From positions 124,001 to 188,000 of the forward strand of contig NZ_SJON01000002.1 of assembly GCF_004331385.1 (NCBI RefSeq): a DNA stretch of 64,000 nucleotides, in the 5' to 3' direction. Position numbers and translations under genes: made by a program. This document shows, piece by piece, positions 31,374-43,500 of this stretch (positions within the stretch are counted from its first letter, which is position 1; every line of letters starts with the position of its first letter). The notes under the pieces are model-generated. The model was not told where the DNA came from. It did not search any database and worked only from the letters and a program-made list of their open reading frames with translations. The stretch comes from Enterobacter quasihormaechei. GTDB lineage: Bacteria; Pseudomonadota; Gammaproteobacteria; Enterobacterales; Enterobacteriaceae.

Positions 31374-31564
31374 GATTATCTCCTTTAGCAATTAATGCTA
31401 TTCAAACCTCGATTTATAACAGGCTAAAACATCCGCCTAACACTATTTAGCATAACCTGCTTTTTCAGACTCGCCAGGATAAGCAGACAAATCTGATAGA
31501 TATCAACTTCCTTGCCCTGTTGATAAATTTGCGCGACGATCGAAGAATCGATATGAGGAATTCC

Positions 31565-32770
31565 ATGAATGCTTTCAGTCCTGCGCAGTTTCGCGCACAG
31601 TTTCCCGCGCTGGCCGATGCCGGTATTTATCTTGATAGCGCCGCCACGGCCCTTAAGCCGCAGGCGGTGATTGAGGCAACCCACCAGTTTTACAGCCTGA
31701 GCGCCGGGAACGTGCACCGCAGCCAGTATGCCGAAGCGCAGCGCCTGACGGCGCAATACGAAGCCGCACGGGATCAGGTCGCGCGCCTGATCAATGCCGA
31801 CAGCGGTAAGAGCATCGTCTGGACGCGCGGTACCACCGAGGCCATTAACATGGTGGCGCAATGCTACGCGCGTCCGTTGTTGCAGGCCGGAGATGAAATC
31901 ATCGTCAGCGAGGCAGAGCACCACGCCAACCTGGTGCCGTGGCTGATGGTGGCTGAACAAACCGGGGCGCGCGTTGTAAAGCTCCCGCTGGGTGCAGACC
32001 TTCTGCCGGACGTGGCGCGTCTGCCGGAGCTGATAACGCCGCGAAGCCGTATTCTGGCGCTGGGGCAGATGTCCAACGTCACCGGCGGCTGCCCGGATCT
32101 GGCGCGCGCCATTAAAATTGCCCATGCCAGCGGCGTGGTGGTGATGGTCGACGGCGCGCAGGGAGTGGTGCATTTCCCGGCTGACGTTCAGGCGCTGGAT
32201 ATCGATTTCTATGCGTTCTCCGGGCACAAGCTGTACGGGCCAACCGGTATCGGCGCGCTGTACGGCAAACCTGAACTGCTGGCCCGGATGACGCCGTGGC
32301 TCGGCGGCGGCAAGATGATTACCGAAGTGACCTTCGACGGCTTTAAAACTCAGGATGTACCTTACCGCCTGGAAGCCGGTACGCCGAACGTGGCCGGGGT
32401 TATCGGCCTGAGCGCGGCGCTCGAATGGCTCACAGAAACGGACGTGGTTCAGGCTGAAAGCTGGAGCCGGGGCCTGGCGACGCTGGCGGAAGAAGAGCTT
32501 AAAAAACGCCCGGGGTTTCGCTCGTTCCGCGTACAGGACTCCAGCCTGCTCGCCTTTGACTTCGCGGGCGTACACCATAGCGACATGGTGACGCTGCTTG
32601 CCGGGTACGGCATTGCGCTGCGTGCCGGACAGCACTGCGCCCAGCCGCTGCTGGCAGCCATGGGCGTGAGCGGCACCCTGCGCGCCTCGTTTGCACCGTA
32701 CAACACAAAAAGCGACGTCTACGCGCTGGTTTCCGCCGTCGACCGCGCCCTGGAATTACTGGTGGATTAA
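31565..32770 (+). CDS. csdA: Cysteine desulfurase CsdA (cysteine sulfinate desulfinase)
   Basis: A 401-residue PLP enzyme, the same length as E. coli CsdA. It takes sulfur from cysteine and passes it as persulfide to CsdE. The N-terminus [20 protein letters not shown], the cofactor lysine in [15 protein letters not shown] (about 222) and the catalytic cysteine in [11 protein letters not shown] (about 358) are visible. The start at 31565, with GAGGAA upstream, is chosen over a longer in-frame start at 31520 because it matches the family. The stop and the csdE start overlap (TAATG), so the two are coupled. Confidence 0.96.
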   Translation: MNAFSPAQFRAQFPALADAGIYLDSAATALKPQAVIEATHQFYSLSAGNVHRSQYAEAQRLTAQYEAARDQVARLINADSGKSIVWTRGTTEAINMVAQCYARPLLQAGDEIIVSEAEHHANLVPWLMVAEQTGARVVKLPLGADLLPDVARLPELITPRSRILALGQMSNVTGGCPDLARAIKIAHASGVVVMVDGAQGVVHFPADVQALDIDFYAFSGHKLYGPTGIGALYGKPELLARMTPWLGGGKMITEVTFDGFKTQDVPYRLEAGTPNVAGVIGLSAALEWLTETDVVQAESWSRGLATLAEEELKKRPGFRSFRVQDSSLLAFDFAGVHHSDMVTLLAGYGIALRAGQHCAQPLLAAMGVSGTLRASFAPYNTKSDVYALVSAVDRALELLVD

Positions 32771-33216
32771 TGACACATTCAGCCTTAGCCGGGCACCCGT
32801 TCGGCACCGTTATCACTGAAGAGACGTTGAAACAGACCTTCGCCCCGCTCACGCAGTGGGAGGATAAATACCGTCAGCTGATCCTGCTGGGTAAACAGCT
32901 GCCCACCCTGTCAGACGATCTGAAGTCACAGGCGAAGGAGATCGCTGGCTGCGAGAACCGCGTCTGGCTTGGGTTTAGCGTATCCGGTGAGAAGCTGCAT
33001 TTCTTCGGCGACAGCGAGGGACGCATCGTTCGCGGCCTGCTGGCGGTGCTGCTGACCGCCGTCGAAGGGAAACGCGCCGCAGATCTGCTGGCGCATTCTC
33101 CGCTGGCGCTGTTTGATGAGCTGGGACTTCGCGCGCAGCTTAGCGCCTCGCGCGGTCAGGGGTTGATCGCGCTCAACGACGCGGTGCTGGCTGCCGCACG
33201 TCAGGCTCAGGCCTGA
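32770..33216 (+). CDS. csdE: Sulfur acceptor protein CsdE
   Basis: A 148-residue SufE-family protein (E. coli 147). It receives persulfide sulfur from CsdA on the cysteine in [12 protein letters not shown] (about residue 61). Other family segments are [22 protein letters not shown] and [15 protein letters not shown]. It is coupled to csdA by a one-base overlap, and its last bases overlap the convergent tcdA end by 10 bp, which leaves no room for a conventional terminator. Confidence 0.95.
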   Translation: MTHSALAGHPFGTVITEETLKQTFAPLTQWEDKYRQLILLGKQLPTLSDDLKSQAKEIAGCENRVWLGFSVSGEKLHFFGDSEGRIVRGLLAVLLTAVEGKRAADLLAHSPLALFDELGLRAQLSASRGQGLIALNDAVLAAARQAQA

Positions 33217-34013
33217 CGTTCTGCCTTCGCCATCATTTTCTTCAGGGCGTGAGAGACCGCCACAAAGCCGAAGGAGGCGGTCACCATGGTGGCCGCACCA
33301 AACCCAGAGGCGCAGTCCATCCGCTTTGGCCCTTCCGCCGTGCTTTTCATCGCACAGACCGAACCATCCGCCTGCGGATAAACCAGCGCTTCGGTGGAGA
33401 ATACGCAGTCCACGCCCAGCTTGCCTTTGCTGTTCTTCACCACGTTGAAGTCGCTTTTTAGGCGCTCGCGCAGCTTAGCGGCCAGCGGATCCTGAATGGT
33501 TTTCGCCAGATCCGCCACCTGGATCTGAGTCGGATCGATTTGTCCGCCCGCCCCGCCGGTGGTCACCAGCGGCACCTTATAGCGACGGCAGTAGGCGATC
33601 AGCGCCGCTTTCGGGCGCACGCTGTCGATGGCGTCAATGACGTAGCTGTAGCCTTTGCTCATGTACTCCGCGACGTTATCTGCCGTCACAAAGTCGTCAA
33701 TCACCGTTACGCGGCACTCCGGGTTGATCAGACGAATACGCTCCGCCATCACCTCAGACTTCGCCAGACCGACGTTATCACGCAGGGCGTGGATCTGACG
33801 GTTAGTGTTGGTGACGCAGACGTCATCCATATCAATCAACGTAATTGCGCCAATGCCGGTTCTGGCCAGCGCTTCTGCCGCCCACGAACCCACCCCCCCA
33901 ATGCCCACCACGCAGACATGCGCATCCGCGAACAGTTGCAGGGCTTTTTCACCATATAACCGTGCCGTGCCGCCGAAACGCTGGCGCCAGGCATCGCTGA
34001 TTACCACAGACAT
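33207..34013 (-). CDS. tcdA: tRNA threonylcarbamoyladenosine dehydratase TcdA (CsdL)
   Basis: A 268-residue protein, the same length as E. coli TcdA. It is an E1-like (ThiF/MoeB) enzyme that uses ATP to cyclise t6A37 of tRNA to ct6A. The nucleotide loop is [21 protein letters not shown], the acidic loop [14 protein letters not shown], and a C-terminal cysteine lies in [10 protein letters not shown]. Its convergence with csdA-csdE fits the reported sulfur-relay partnership of CsdA, CsdE and CsdL. Confidence 0.95.
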   Translation of the reverse strand: MSVVISDAWRQRFGGTARLYGEKALQLFADAHVCVVGIGGVGSWAAEALARTGIGAITLIDMDDVCVTNTNRQIHALRDNVGLAKSEVMAERIRLINPECRVTVIDDFVTADNVAEYMSKGYSYVIDAIDSVRPKAALIAYCRRYKVPLVTTGGAGGQIDPTQIQVADLAKTIQDPLAAKLRERLKSDFNVVKNSKGKLGVDCVFSTEALVYPQADGSVCAMKSTAEGPKRMDCASGFGAATMVTASFGFVAVSHALKKMMAKAERQA

Positions 34014-34027
34014 AAAACCTCAGATGT

Positions 34028-34052
34028 AAAAAGGGTGAGGTATTCCTCACCC
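34028..34052 (-). terminator. Terminator of mltA
   Basis: On the minus strand GGGTGAGG and CCTCACCC form an 8-bp stem with a four-base loop followed by five T. It lies between mltA and tcdA, so it isolates the two transcripts. Confidence 0.88.
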
Positions 34053-34088
34053 TGAACCGTAATCCGTCTTGCGCTCAGAATACCACAA

Positions 34089-35186
34089 TCAGCCGCTGAA
34101 TACGTTTCCGGTACCCGGCGCAGTCTTCAGCACCCACACGCGTCCGTAGTGGTTATACCAGCCTGCACGGTGCCCGGCATCCGGGCCGATGCCCTGGTAA
34201 ATATCGAAGTGCTGGCCTTTGATCGCCCCGCCCACGTCCAGCGCCACCATCAGGCGCAGCTCATACTTGCCGTTGAACTTGCCGTTATTGTCGAGGAGAG
34301 GCACTTCCGCCAGCAGCGTGGTGCCCGCCGGGATAATCGAACGATCCGAGGCCACCGAGGCGCGGCCAATCAGCGGTACGGCGCTCGCCCCTTTCACCGG
34401 CGCAAAGTTTTGCGGCTTGAAGAAAACAAACGATGGGTTCTGCTCAAGCAGTTCACGCACTTCCGCTTCGCTGTGCTTTTCGCCCCACTCGCGGATCGCC
34501 TGCATCGACATGTCTTCTCGTTTTACTTCACCACGGTCGATAAGCACCTTACCGATGCTGCGGTAGGCATGGCCGTTTTTCCCGGCGTAGCTAAAGAAGT
34601 TCAGCGGCGAACCGTCGCCAAAATCAATATAACCGCTGCCCTGCACGTCCATGATGAAGTTATCCATCAGCGAGTTGCTGTAGGCCAGCACGTAATTTTC
34701 GCTAAGCGCGCCGGCGTAGATCTCGGCGCGAGACGGCAGACGACCGCGTTTTGGCGGCATACGGTAAATCGGATACTGGAATTCGCCCTGACGCGTGTGT
34801 CGCGCCTGGACAACTGGCGTGTAGTAGCCGGTAAACTGGACGTTACCGTAGTTATCCGCCCCTTCCATCTGCCAGGCATCAATACCAAACTGGCGCATAT
34901 TGCGCGTATCACCGCCCGCCTTCAGCCAGTCCTGCACGGCACTATAAACGTTGTTCTGTGCGCCATACAGGCGCGGCGACGCTTTGCGGATCTGGTACAC
35001 CTGCTCGGAGAAATCCCCGGCATTGATTGGAGCACCCACGGCATCGGGCTGGTTAACTAAAGAGAAAGGCTGGGATAACTTCCCGTCTTTATACTGTTGA
35101 CCGCGATCGGTCGGTTTGGAAGAGCAGGCCGCAAGAATCGCTACCATTGCGCCTGTCATCAGATACTTCGCCCAACGTCCTTTCAT
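34089..35186 (-). CDS. mltA: Membrane-bound lytic transglycosylase A
   Basis: A 365-residue outer-membrane lipoprotein, the same length as E. coli MltA. The signal peptide ends in the lipobox LAAC (Cys about 21). The MltA domain includes QFTGYYTPVVQARH, PLNFFSYAGKNGHAYRSIGKVL and the C-terminal 3D domain with the catalytic aspartate region LDVGGAIKGQHFDIYQGIG. It cleaves peptidoglycan to anhydromuropeptides at the periplasmic face of the outer membrane. It stands alone, with a terminator downstream and the tRNA promoter region upstream. Confidence 0.96.
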   Translation of the reverse strand: MKGRWAKYLMTGAMVAILAACSSKPTDRGQQYKDGKLSQPFSLVNQPDAVGAPINAGDFSEQVYQIRKASPRLYGAQNNVYSAVQDWLKAGGDTRNMRQFGIDAWQMEGADNYGNVQFTGYYTPVVQARHTRQGEFQYPIYRMPPKRGRLPSRAEIYAGALSENYVLAYSNSLMDNFIMDVQGSGYIDFGDGSPLNFFSYAGKNGHAYRSIGKVLIDRGEVKREDMSMQAIREWGEKHSEAEVRELLEQNPSFVFFKPQNFAPVKGASAVPLIGRASVASDRSIIPAGTTLLAEVPLLDNNGKFNGKYELRLMVALDVGGAIKGQHFDIYQGIGPDAGHRAGWYNHYGRVWVLKTAPGTGNVFSG

Positions 35187-35353
35187 TATATCTCGTCTTT
35201 TAGTTGCCCATTTCCGCGTGATGAAGATAACAAACCCACCGTATGAATGAAATGCAATCGCCTTCCCTTTGGCAAATTCTGGACAAAAAATAGTCCAAAG
35301 TGGCTATTCCCGTTCATTTTGCATACAAAATAATGAATTATGCGAAAAAGGGG

Positions 35354-35381
35354 TTGCATCACAAACCTATCCGAGTATAGT
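35354..35381 (+). promoter_or_regulatory. Promoter of the initiator tRNA operon
   Basis: TTGCAT (35354-35359) and TATAGT (35376-35381) are 16 bp apart, followed by the GC-rich discriminator GCGC typical of stringently controlled stable-RNA promoters. Transcription would begin near 35388, a few bases before the first tRNA. Confidence 0.8.
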
Positions 35382-35394
35382 GCGCTTCCACGGA

Positions 35395-35471
<77 letters not shown>

Positions 35472-35509
35472 ATTAAAATTTGATGAAGTATCTTCTACGA
35501 CTGTAGAAG

Positions 35510-35640
35510 TTTTTGCGAAGTAGTTCGAATCACAGCAAGGCGACGACGCAGTGAATCCTTAGGAACTTACTCCAGTAAGTGACTGAGGTGAACGAGGAAA
35601 GTCAACGCAGATGTGGTTTGAAATACGAAGCAAAAAGACG
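35510..35640 (+). ncRNA. RtT-like tRNA spacer element
   Basis: The 171-bp spacer between the first and second tRNA holds about 130 bases that resemble the RtT spacer RNAs seen next to enterobacterial tRNA genes. It includes the hairpin arms AACTTACT and AGTAAGT. It would be released by tRNA processing. Family assignment is from memory and uncertain. Confidence 0.45.
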
Positions 35641-35642
35641 GA

Positions 35643-35719
<77 letters not shown>

Positions 35720-35763
35720 ATCAAATTTGAAGAAGTAAGTTTCTACAAGTGTAGAAAGACGGA

Positions 35764-35840
<77 letters not shown>

Positions 35841-35858
35841 ACACTTCTAAAACAATAA

Positions 35859-35880
35859 ACACCCTTAAGGGTGTTTTTTT
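35859..35880 (+). terminator. Terminator of the initiator tRNA operon
   Basis: ACACCCTT and AAGGGTGT form a compact hairpin followed by seven T in a row. Confidence 0.88.
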
Positions 35881-35901
35881 GTATCTGCCGTTTGTGAAAA
35901 T

Positions 35902-35920
35902 GCCGGGCAAGATACCCGGC
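35902..35920 (-). terminator. REP-like hairpin after amiC
   Basis: GCCGGG and CCCGGC arms around CAAGATA lie just after the amiC stop on the minus strand, followed by ATTTTC. It may act as a weak terminator or half REP element. Confidence 0.5.
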
Positions 35921-35928
35921 CTGATGCC

Positions 35929-37182
35929 CTACCCTCGCCGCGCCAGCGTTTCTCCGTCTGAGAAATAGGCCCGGATACCCGCCAGAATCGACTCCGCCAC
36001 TTCCTGCTGGAATTTAGCCGTCTTGAGCTTGCGTTCCTCTTCCACGTTACTGATAAACGCGGTTTCGACCAGAATGGACGGAATATCCGGCGCTTTCAGT
36101 ACCGCAAATCCGGCCTGCTCGACGCTGTTTTTGTGCAGCTTGTTGACCCGGCCCAGCTTGCCCAGCACCGCTTTACCAAACTTCAGGCTGTCGGTAATGG
36201 TCAGCGACTGCACCATATCGAACATCGTATGGTCGACGTAACGATCGCCGCTTTTGCTCACCCCACCGATTAAATCCGAGGCGTTCTGCGTATCCGCCAG
36301 GTATCTCGCGGCGGTACTGGTCGCCCCTTTTGTTGACAGGGCAAATACCGACGAGCCGCTCGGCTGGCGGCTGGTGAAGGCATCCGCGTGAATAGAGACA
36401 AACAGATCCGCGCGCTGCTTCTGCGCTTTCGCCACGCGGACCTTCAGCGGGATAAAGACATCTTCGTTGCGCGTCATGTAGGCGCGCATATTGCCCTCTT
36501 TGTCAATTAACGCCTTCAGACGACGGGCAATTTGCAGCACCACATCTTTTTCGCGGGTGCGATACTTCCCGACGGCGCCGGAATCTTCCCCACCGTGGCC
36601 AGGATCGAGCATGATCACAATCGGTCGGTCGCGCCCCGCCCTGCCCGGCTTCGGCCCGCTTTGCGCTGGTGGAACCTGCCGGTCGAGATCGCCTTTGTTG
36701 TAATCCTCAAGGAGTGCCAGGAGCGGATCCTGAATATCCGTGGCATTCGCCGGATAGAGATCCATCACCAGACGCTCTTTAAAGGCGGCAACAGGTGCAA
36801 GGGCAAAGAGCTGCGGCTTCACGTTCTGCTTCAGCTCAAACACCATGCGCACGGTTTGCGGATCGAACTGTCCGACGCGCGCCGATTTGATAAACGGATC
36901 GTCGCCGCGGATCTGAGCCGCCATGCCTTTCAGCACGGAGTTGAGGTTCACACCTTCGAGATCAACCACCACACGTTCAGGATTGCTGAGGGCGAATTGC
37001 TTATATTTCAGCACGCGGTTGGACTCAACCGTCACGCGCGTATAGGTCGACGACGGCCAGACGCGCACCGCGACTACCTGGCTTGTGGCGGCAAGACCCA
37101 CCTGGCTGACGCTAAGCAACCACATCGCCCCGGCCCCTTTTAACAGGCGGCGGCGGCTTATTGCTGAATTGGATCCCGACAT
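35929..37182 (-). CDS. amiC: N-acetylmuramoyl-L-alanine amidase AmiC
   Basis: A 417-residue protein, the same length as E. coli AmiC. The N-terminus [18 protein letters not shown] carries a twin-arginine signal, so it is exported folded to the periplasm. The AMIN septal-targeting domain (about 40-140) is [19 protein letters not shown] onwards. The Amidase_3 zinc domain (about 190-400) has [19 protein letters not shown], the Glu in LVETAFISN, and a regulatory helix region between them. It splits daughter-cell peptidoglycan and is activated by NlpD. An upstream in-frame ATG at 37197 is rejected for the family start at 37182. It is divergent from argA. Confidence 0.96.
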   Translation of the reverse strand: MSGSNSAISRRRLLKGAGAMWLLSVSQVGLAATSQVVAVRVWPSSTYTRVTVESNRVLKYKQFALSNPERVVVDLEGVNLNSVLKGMAAQIRGDDPFIKSARVGQFDPQTVRMVFELKQNVKPQLFALAPVAAFKERLVMDLYPANATDIQDPLLALLEDYNKGDLDRQVPPAQSGPKPGRAGRDRPIVIMLDPGHGGEDSGAVGKYRTREKDVVLQIARRLKALIDKEGNMRAYMTRNEDVFIPLKVRVAKAQKQRADLFVSIHADAFTSRQPSGSSVFALSTKGATSTAARYLADTQNASDLIGGVSKSGDRYVDHTMFDMVQSLTITDSLKFGKAVLGKLGRVNKLHKNSVEQAGFAVLKAPDIPSILVETAFISNVEEERKLKTAKFQQEVAESILAGIRAYFSDGETLARRG

Positions 37183-37360
37183 GCTTCTCCCGAGCAATAA
37201 AACTGATTAATGAATAAAACGTCTGAATTGACCGAAAACTTTAACGAATGACGCATAAACTGTCATCTATAAAAGGGTAAACAATCATACGCTAACGCAC
37301 GGATTACTTATCATTTTCTGTGGGTCGCAGAAAATTTAGGCTTGCACGGACGGCCACAAT

Positions 37361-37395
37361 CGAATAAAAATACAGAAATTACGAATAAACATTCA
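37361..37395. promoter_or_regulatory. Tandem ARG boxes of argA
   Basis: CGAATAAAAATACA (37361-37374) and CGAATAAACATTCA (37382-37395) match the ArgR half-site pattern TGAAT-N4-ATTCA with few mismatches. Their 21-bp centre spacing is the standard 18-bp box plus 3 bp. They sit 15 bp before the argA start, so ArgR with arginine would repress transcription. Confidence 0.8.
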
Positions 37396-37409
37396 TTAAG
37401 GGTTGTGTC

Positions 37410-38741
37410 ATGGTTAAGGAACGCAGAACCGAACTGGTCCAGGGATTCCGCCATTCTGTTCCCTATATCAACACCCATCGGGGCAAAACGTTTGTCATCA
37501 TGCTTGGCGGCGAAGCCATTGAGCATGAAAACTTTTCCAGCATCGTCAATGATATTGGCCTGCTGCACAGCCTCGGCATCCGTCTGGTGGTGGTGTATGG
37601 CGCACGTCCGCAAATCGAAGCCAATCTCGCCGCGCATCACCATGAGCCGATTTACCACAAACATACCCGCGTGACGGATGCGAAAACCCTCGAACTGGTC
37701 AAACAGGCGGCGGGCCTGTTGCAGCTCGATATTACCGCCCGCCTGTCGATGAGCCTGAATAATACGCCGTTGCAGGGCGCGCATATCAACGTGGTGAGCG
37801 GCAATTTTATCATTGCTCAGCCGCTCGGCGTGGACGATGGCGTGGACTACTGCCACAGCGGTCGCATCCGCCGTATTGATGAAGAAGCCATTCACCGTCA
37901 GTTAGACAATGGCGCGATCGTTCTGATGGGCCCTGTTGCCGTCTCCGTAACGGGTGAAAGTTTTAATCTGACCTCGGAAGAGATTGCCACCCAGCTGGCC
38001 ATCAAGCTGAAAGCCGAGAAAATGATTGGGTTTTGCTCTTCACAGGGCGTCGTGAATGATGAGGGCGTAATTGTGCCAGAACTTTTTCCGAATGAAGCTC
38101 AGGCACGCGTCGAAGCGCTGGAAGCACAAGGCGATTACTATTCCGGTACGGTGCGTTTTCTGCGCGGTGCCGTCAAAGCGTGCCGCAGCGGCGTGCGCCG
38201 CAGCCACCTGATCAGCTATCAGGAAGACGGCGCGCTGTTGCAGGAGCTGTTCTCCCGGGACGGTATTGGTACGCAGATTGTGATGGAGAGCGCCGAGCAG
38301 ATCCGCCGCGCCACCATCAACGACATCGGCGGCATTCTGGAGCTGATCCGGCCGCTGGAGCAGCAGGGCATTCTGGTTCGCCGCTCCCGCGAGCAGCTGG
38401 AGATGGAGATCGACAAGTTCACCATCATCCAGCGCGATAACCTGACCATTGCCTGTGCGGCGCTTTATCCGTTCCCGGAAGAGCAGATTGGAGAAATGGC
38501 GTGCGTTGCGGTGCACCCGGATTACCGTAGCTCCTCCCGGGGCGAACTGCTGCTTGAACGCGTAGCGGCACAGGCGCGCCAGATGGGTCTGAGCAAGCTG
38601 TTCGTGCTCACCACCCGCAGCATTCACTGGTTCCAGGAACGCGGCTTCACGCCGGTGGATATTGATTCACTGCCGGAAAGCAAGAAAGAGATGTACAACT
38701 ATCAGCGCCGCTCGAAGGTATTAATGGCGGACCTGGGGTGA
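37410..38741 (+). CDS. argA: N-acetylglutamate synthase ArgA
   Basis: A 443-residue protein, the same length as E. coli ArgA. It makes N-acetylglutamate, the first committed step of arginine synthesis, and is feedback-inhibited by arginine. An N-terminal amino acid kinase-like domain (about 20-290; [42 protein letters not shown]) is fused to a GNAT acetyltransferase domain (about 295-443; [10 protein letters not shown]-like [23 protein letters not shown]). The start at 37410 fits the family and lies 15 bp after the ARG boxes. Confidence 0.97.
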   Translation: MVKERRTELVQGFRHSVPYINTHRGKTFVIMLGGEAIEHENFSSIVNDIGLLHSLGIRLVVVYGARPQIEANLAAHHHEPIYHKHTRVTDAKTLELVKQAAGLLQLDITARLSMSLNNTPLQGAHINVVSGNFIIAQPLGVDDGVDYCHSGRIRRIDEEAIHRQLDNGAIVLMGPVAVSVTGESFNLTSEEIATQLAIKLKAEKMIGFCSSQGVVNDEGVIVPELFPNEAQARVEALEAQGDYYSGTVRFLRGAVKACRSGVRRSHLISYQEDGALLQELFSRDGIGTQIVMESAEQIRRATINDIGGILELIRPLEQQGILVRRSREQLEMEIDKFTIIQRDNLTIACAALYPFPEEQIGEMACVAVHPDYRSSSRGELLLERVAAQARQMGLSKLFVLTTRSIHWFQERGFTPVDIDSLPESKKEMYNYQRRSKVLMADLG

Positions 38742-38747
38742 CAGGTA

Positions 38748-38769
38748 GCCCTTTCCTGTTGGAAAGGGC
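38748..38769. terminator. Hairpin between convergent argA and recD
   Basis: GCCCTTTCC and GGAAAGGGC form a 9-bp stem with a TGTT loop. No long T run is present on either strand, so termination may be partial. Confidence 0.6.
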
Positions 38770-38775
38770 GTTCAT

Positions 38776-40596
38776 TCAGGCAGATTCAAATATCGCGCTT
38801 AATCCGCTCCTGCGCTCGGTGCGGGTGGCAATCGCCTGTCCCAGCACGCGTTCATCCGCATACAGCGACAGACGCTGGCGCGCACGGGTAATGGCGGTGT
38901 AGACCAGCTCACGGGTTACGACCGGTGAAAGCTGTGTCGGCAGGATCAGCGCCGCATGGTTGAACTCGGAGCCCTGAGATTTGTGTACCGTCATCGCCCA
39001 TGCCGTTTCATGCTCCGGCAGGCGGCTGGGCTGAACGGACTTCACGCTGCCGTCCGGCAGCTGGAACCACACGCGCAGACCGTTGCCGCGATCGAGCGCA
39101 ATGCCGATATCCCCGTTGAACAGCCCCAGCGCACTGTCGTTGCGGGAGATCATCACTGGCCTGCCCTCATACCATCGCGAATGCAGCTGACGGTTAATTC
39201 TGCGTTTCTGCACAAGCAGCTGCTCCAGCCTGTCGTTCAGACCCGCGACGCCAAATGGCCCTTCGCGCAGTGCGCACAGAAGCTGGTATTCGCCAAATGC
39301 GGCGATGGCCTGCTCGGGCTGACTGCGCTGCTGCACGCAGCTCAGAAAACGCTGGTAACCCTGGAGAGCCTCCTCAAGCATTGCCTGATACTCTTCCCCG
39401 CTTTGCAGCGATTTCTTTTCTATGTCAGTGAAGGAACCGTCAAACACCGTACGCGTGGCATGCCGATCCCCACGGTTTACCGCCGCCGCCAGCTGGCCGA
39501 TGCCGGAGTCGCTGCCAAAGCGGTAGCTTTTTTGCAGCAGGCACAGGCTGTCGCGCAGCGCGCCCGCGACGGGTGAGCGATCGGGCTCAAGCGAGCAGCC
39601 GGTCAGGCGGGCAAGCTCCTGCGCCCGCGCGGCGGTATAACCATAGCTGGCGTAGGTACAGATATCTCCCAGTACCGCCCCGGCTTCAACGGAGGCGAGC
39701 TGGTCGCGATCGCCCAGGAAAACCACGCGCGCATGCGGCGGCAGAGCATCGATCAGGCGCGACATCATGGTCAGGTCGATCATAGAGGCTTCATCCACCA
39801 CCAGCACGTCCAGATGCAGCGGATTGCCCGCATGGTAGCGCAGACGCTGGCTACCCGGCTGAGCGCCGAGCAGACGGTGCAGCGTACTTGCTTCACCCGG
39901 GAAAAGCGCAAGCTGCTCCTGCGTCAGCGGCAGCCGTTGCATCGCGCCGCCCAGAGATTCGGTCAGACGCGCCGCGGCCTTTCCGGTGGGCGCCGCCAGA
40001 CGAATACGGCATCGCTGCTCGCCTGAAAGCTGGATCAGGGCGGCCAGCAGTTTTGCTACGGTCGTGGTTTTACCGGTCCCCGGGCCGCCGGAAATCACCG
40101 AAATCCGTCGCGTCAGGGCGACAGCCGCCGCCACTTTCTGCCAGTCAGTGGCTTCACCAGAGTCAAACAGACTGTCCAGTGTCTGGCGAAGCTGCGCTTC
40201 ATCGCAGGGAAGCGGCGCGTTGGTCTCACTAAAGAAACGCGCTACCGTCAGCTCGTTTCTCCACAGGCGGTTCAGGTACAAGCGCTCACCCGAGAGGATC
40301 AGCGGTGCCTGGTTTTCTCCCGGCCCGACGGCCGATGATTCGCACAAAATTTTCGGCCAGTCCACCGTCTCACCCAGCAGCGCAAAGCAAGACTGGAGGA
40401 CAGGCGGCATTTTTTCATCAATCACCAGACGCGAGAGCGGCAGACACACATGCCCCTCTCCGGCGTCTTTACTCAAAAGGGCAGCGGCCAGCATCACAGC
40501 GGGCTGGTCAGCGGCAATCATCATGGCAAACTGCACGTCCAGCTGACGCAGCACGCGTTGCTCTACCGCATCCAGCAATAAGTCCTGCATCGTCAT
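38776..40596 (-). CDS. recD: RecBCD enzyme subunit RecD
   Basis: A 606-residue SF1B helicase (E. coli 608). It is the fast 5'-3' motor of exonuclease V. The Walker A loop is [19 protein letters not shown] (about 165-185), the DEAD-like Walker B is [15 protein letters not shown], and downstream helicase motifs include [34 protein letters not shown] and [12 protein letters not shown]. The N-terminal domain contacts RecB. Its ATG overlaps the recB stop by four bases (ATGA). It is the last gene of the recC-ptrA-recB-recD unit. Confidence 0.97.
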   Translation of the reverse strand: MTMQDLLLDAVEQRVLRQLDVQFAMMIAADQPAVMLAAALLSKDAGEGHVCLPLSRLVIDEKMPPVLQSCFALLGETVDWPKILCESSAVGPGENQAPLILSGERLYLNRLWRNELTVARFFSETNAPLPCDEAQLRQTLDSLFDSGEATDWQKVAAAVALTRRISVISGGPGTGKTTTVAKLLAALIQLSGEQRCRIRLAAPTGKAAARLTESLGGAMQRLPLTQEQLALFPGEASTLHRLLGAQPGSQRLRYHAGNPLHLDVLVVDEASMIDLTMMSRLIDALPPHARVVFLGDRDQLASVEAGAVLGDICTYASYGYTAARAQELARLTGCSLEPDRSPVAGALRDSLCLLQKSYRFGSDSGIGQLAAAVNRGDRHATRTVFDGSFTDIEKKSLQSGEEYQAMLEEALQGYQRFLSCVQQRSQPEQAIAAFGEYQLLCALREGPFGVAGLNDRLEQLLVQKRRINRQLHSRWYEGRPVMISRNDSALGLFNGDIGIALDRGNGLRVWFQLPDGSVKSVQPSRLPEHETAWAMTVHKSQGSEFNHAALILPTQLSPVVTRELVYTAITRARQRLSLYADERVLGQAIATRTERRSGLSAIFESA

Positions 40597-43500
40597 GCCA
40601 TTTCCTCCGCGTTTGCTGCAAACAGGTTATCCATTTTATCAATCAGTTCGGCGTCCGGACGGGTACTGAAGATCCCGGAGTGCGGATCGGCAGCGTCGAC
40701 CCCGCGTAAGAACAGGTAGATGACGCCACCAAAATGGTCGTCGTAGCGATAATCCGCAATACGGTGGCGCAAATAGCGGTGTAGCGCCAGGCTATAGAGC
40801 TGATATTGCAGATCGTAGCGATGCATTTGCATGGCTGCCGCCATCGCCTGTTGGGTATAGGCTTCGCTGCTCTCGCCCAGCCAGTTGGATTTGTAGTCCA
40901 GCAGGTAGTAACGCCCTTCGTGACGGAAGACCAGGTCGATAAACCCTTTCAGCATGCCCTGTACCTGACGGAAGTTCAGCGGCGGGCAGCCGGCCGACAG
41001 CGGATCGTACTGACGGATGAGCGCATCGAGCGCATCGGCCTTAAGCGGACCTTCGACAGGCAGATAAAACTCCATCTCAACCTGCTTATTTTTGGCCGTT
41101 AACTGGCGAAGCGAGAAGCCCTGCTCCGTCAGCGGCGCCTGCAAAATGGCGTTGATCCAGTCTGTGAGAACGGGCTGCCAGTGCGCGTCATAGCCCCCGC
41201 TCTGTAGCATCCTCAGCACCCACTCCTCACTGACAGGCTGAGTAAAATCCAGTTCCTCAAAGAGGCTGTGTAAAAAGGTGCCCGGCGACGCGCCGCGCGG
41301 GAACTGATGTGGGGTTAACGTCGGCTCAACCGGCACCTCTCCCACTCCTGCGGCATCCACGTCCAGCTTCGGCATGAGATCCTGCGCAATACTTTGCCCG
41401 TGCTGTTGCAGGCCAGAATAGCTGGTGACTCGCCAGTCGTCGGCAAGCACCCGCGTGATCTGGCGCGCGTTAAGATCGGTGGCGGTCTCTTGCGCCATTT
41501 GCCAGCGGCTATTGTCTGGCAGAGTGGGGATATGTAGCGCGATATCGTCACCGCAAAGCGACGCAATGCAGTGGCGTAGCCCCGCCGCATCTTTCGGCTC
41601 GCCACGCTGAATAAGCCGCCCTAACGCGCTTAAATGGAAATCGCTCTCCCCCGTTTTTTCTCCGCGACGGCGAAATACGGGCGCGACGCCCAGGCTGCAA
41701 TGCCAGACAGAACGGGTCAGCGCCACGTATAGCAGGCGCAAATCCTCCGCCAGACGCTCCGCTTCCGCCAGCTCAACGCTGGTTTCTGCTTTGCTGAGAT
41801 CGAGCACCGCATCGAAAGTCTCGCGGTCATGGTAAAAGGCCTGATCCTGAACGCGGTAGTTCGCGATGAAGGGCAGCCAGACCAGCGGATACTCAAGACC
41901 TTTCGATTTGTGAATGGTGACGATTTGCACCAGATGCTTATCGCTCTCAAGACGCATCTGCTGGCTTGAGGCGTTACTGTTGGGATCCGCAATTTGCTGC
42001 GCCAGCCAGCGCACAAGGGCATGTTCACTTTCAAGCTGGGTACCCGCTTCCTGCAACAGTTCGCTGATGTGTAAAATATCGGTCAGACGCCTTTCACCGC
42101 CGGATGTCGCCAGCATATTTTCGGCAATCTGACGCCGCGTCATCAGCTCGCGAAGCATCGCCATGACGCCGCGTTTTTGCCAGCGCTCACGGTAATGGAC
42201 AAACTCTTCCACTACCGTATCCCATGCGTTTTCGTCATGGTTAAGTACGTCGATATCCCGCGCGTTCAACCCCAGCATTGAACTGGCCAGCGCGCTTCGA
42301 AGCGTATTTTCGCGCTCCGGCGCCAGCACCGCCTGAAGCAGCCAGAGCATTTCCTGGGCTTCCAGCGTGTCGAACACGCTGTCGCGGTTAGAAAGATACA
42401 CGGAGGGAATATCAAGCAGCGTAAGCGCATCGCGGATCAACGCCGCTTCCTGACGGCTGCGCACCAGCACGGTTATATCAGAGGCTTTAACAGGATTTGC
42501 CTGTTCCCCTTTCCACAGCAGCGCCTCGCCGCGCGCGCCTGCGCTCAGCCAGTCACGGATTTGCGCGGCGCAGTGCTGGGCCATCGCCGCCTGATAGTCG
42601 GCAACACCATAGCCTTCCCCCTCAAGCAGCCAGAAGGTCATGGCGGGTTGCACCGCACCGCTGACTTCAAAGCGTAAAGTCGCGTTATTTGGGGCAGATT
42701 TCACCGGCAGGAAAGGAATTTCATTGAACATGAACGCCGACTCCATGCGGCTGAACAGCGTATTGACGCTCTCAACCATCCCCGGCGCGGAGCGCCAGTT
42801 CGTGTCTAACGTGTAGTGCGCAACGACCTCGCTGCGGGCTTTCATATAGGTAAAGATATCGGCCCCGCGGAAGGCATAAATTGCTTGTTTAGGATCGCCT
42901 ATCAACAGCAGGGCAGTGTCGGGCTGCTGTCGCCAGATGCGGCGAAAAATGCGGTACTGTTGGGGGTCGGTGTCCTGAAATTCGTCAATCATCGCCACCG
43001 GGAATCGGGTACGGATCGCGCTTGCGAGCGCTTCACCATTCTCGCTGGACAGCGCCTCGTCCAGGCGGCTCAGCATATCATCGAACCCCAGCTCGCCCCG
43101 GCGACGTTTTTCCCGCGCGACGGCCTGGCGGATCTCCGTCATGGCGCGGGTGATCATCAGATCGTTGAGCGTTAATGGTTCAGCAAGCAGCGCTTCAATC
43201 GCCACAAACAGGGGATGCTCGGGCACAATGCCGTCGGCTTTAGTCCGCTCGGTCAAAAAGCGCTGCGAAAATTTTTCCAGTGCGTCCGGAAGCTGGTAGC
43301 CCCGCGTCTCCTCCTGGGCCCAGGCGCTGATCTTTTCGATCCATTTCCCCTGATTACCACGGTTGAACTTGCGTCTGTCGATGCCTGAGTTTTCGATGAT
43401 CGCATCAATTTCAACGACCGACTCATTCCACTTCTGCTTAAGCGCGGTAATTTTGGCGACAATCTTTTCATGGCGCGAGGCCAGCGTTTCATCGGCAGGC

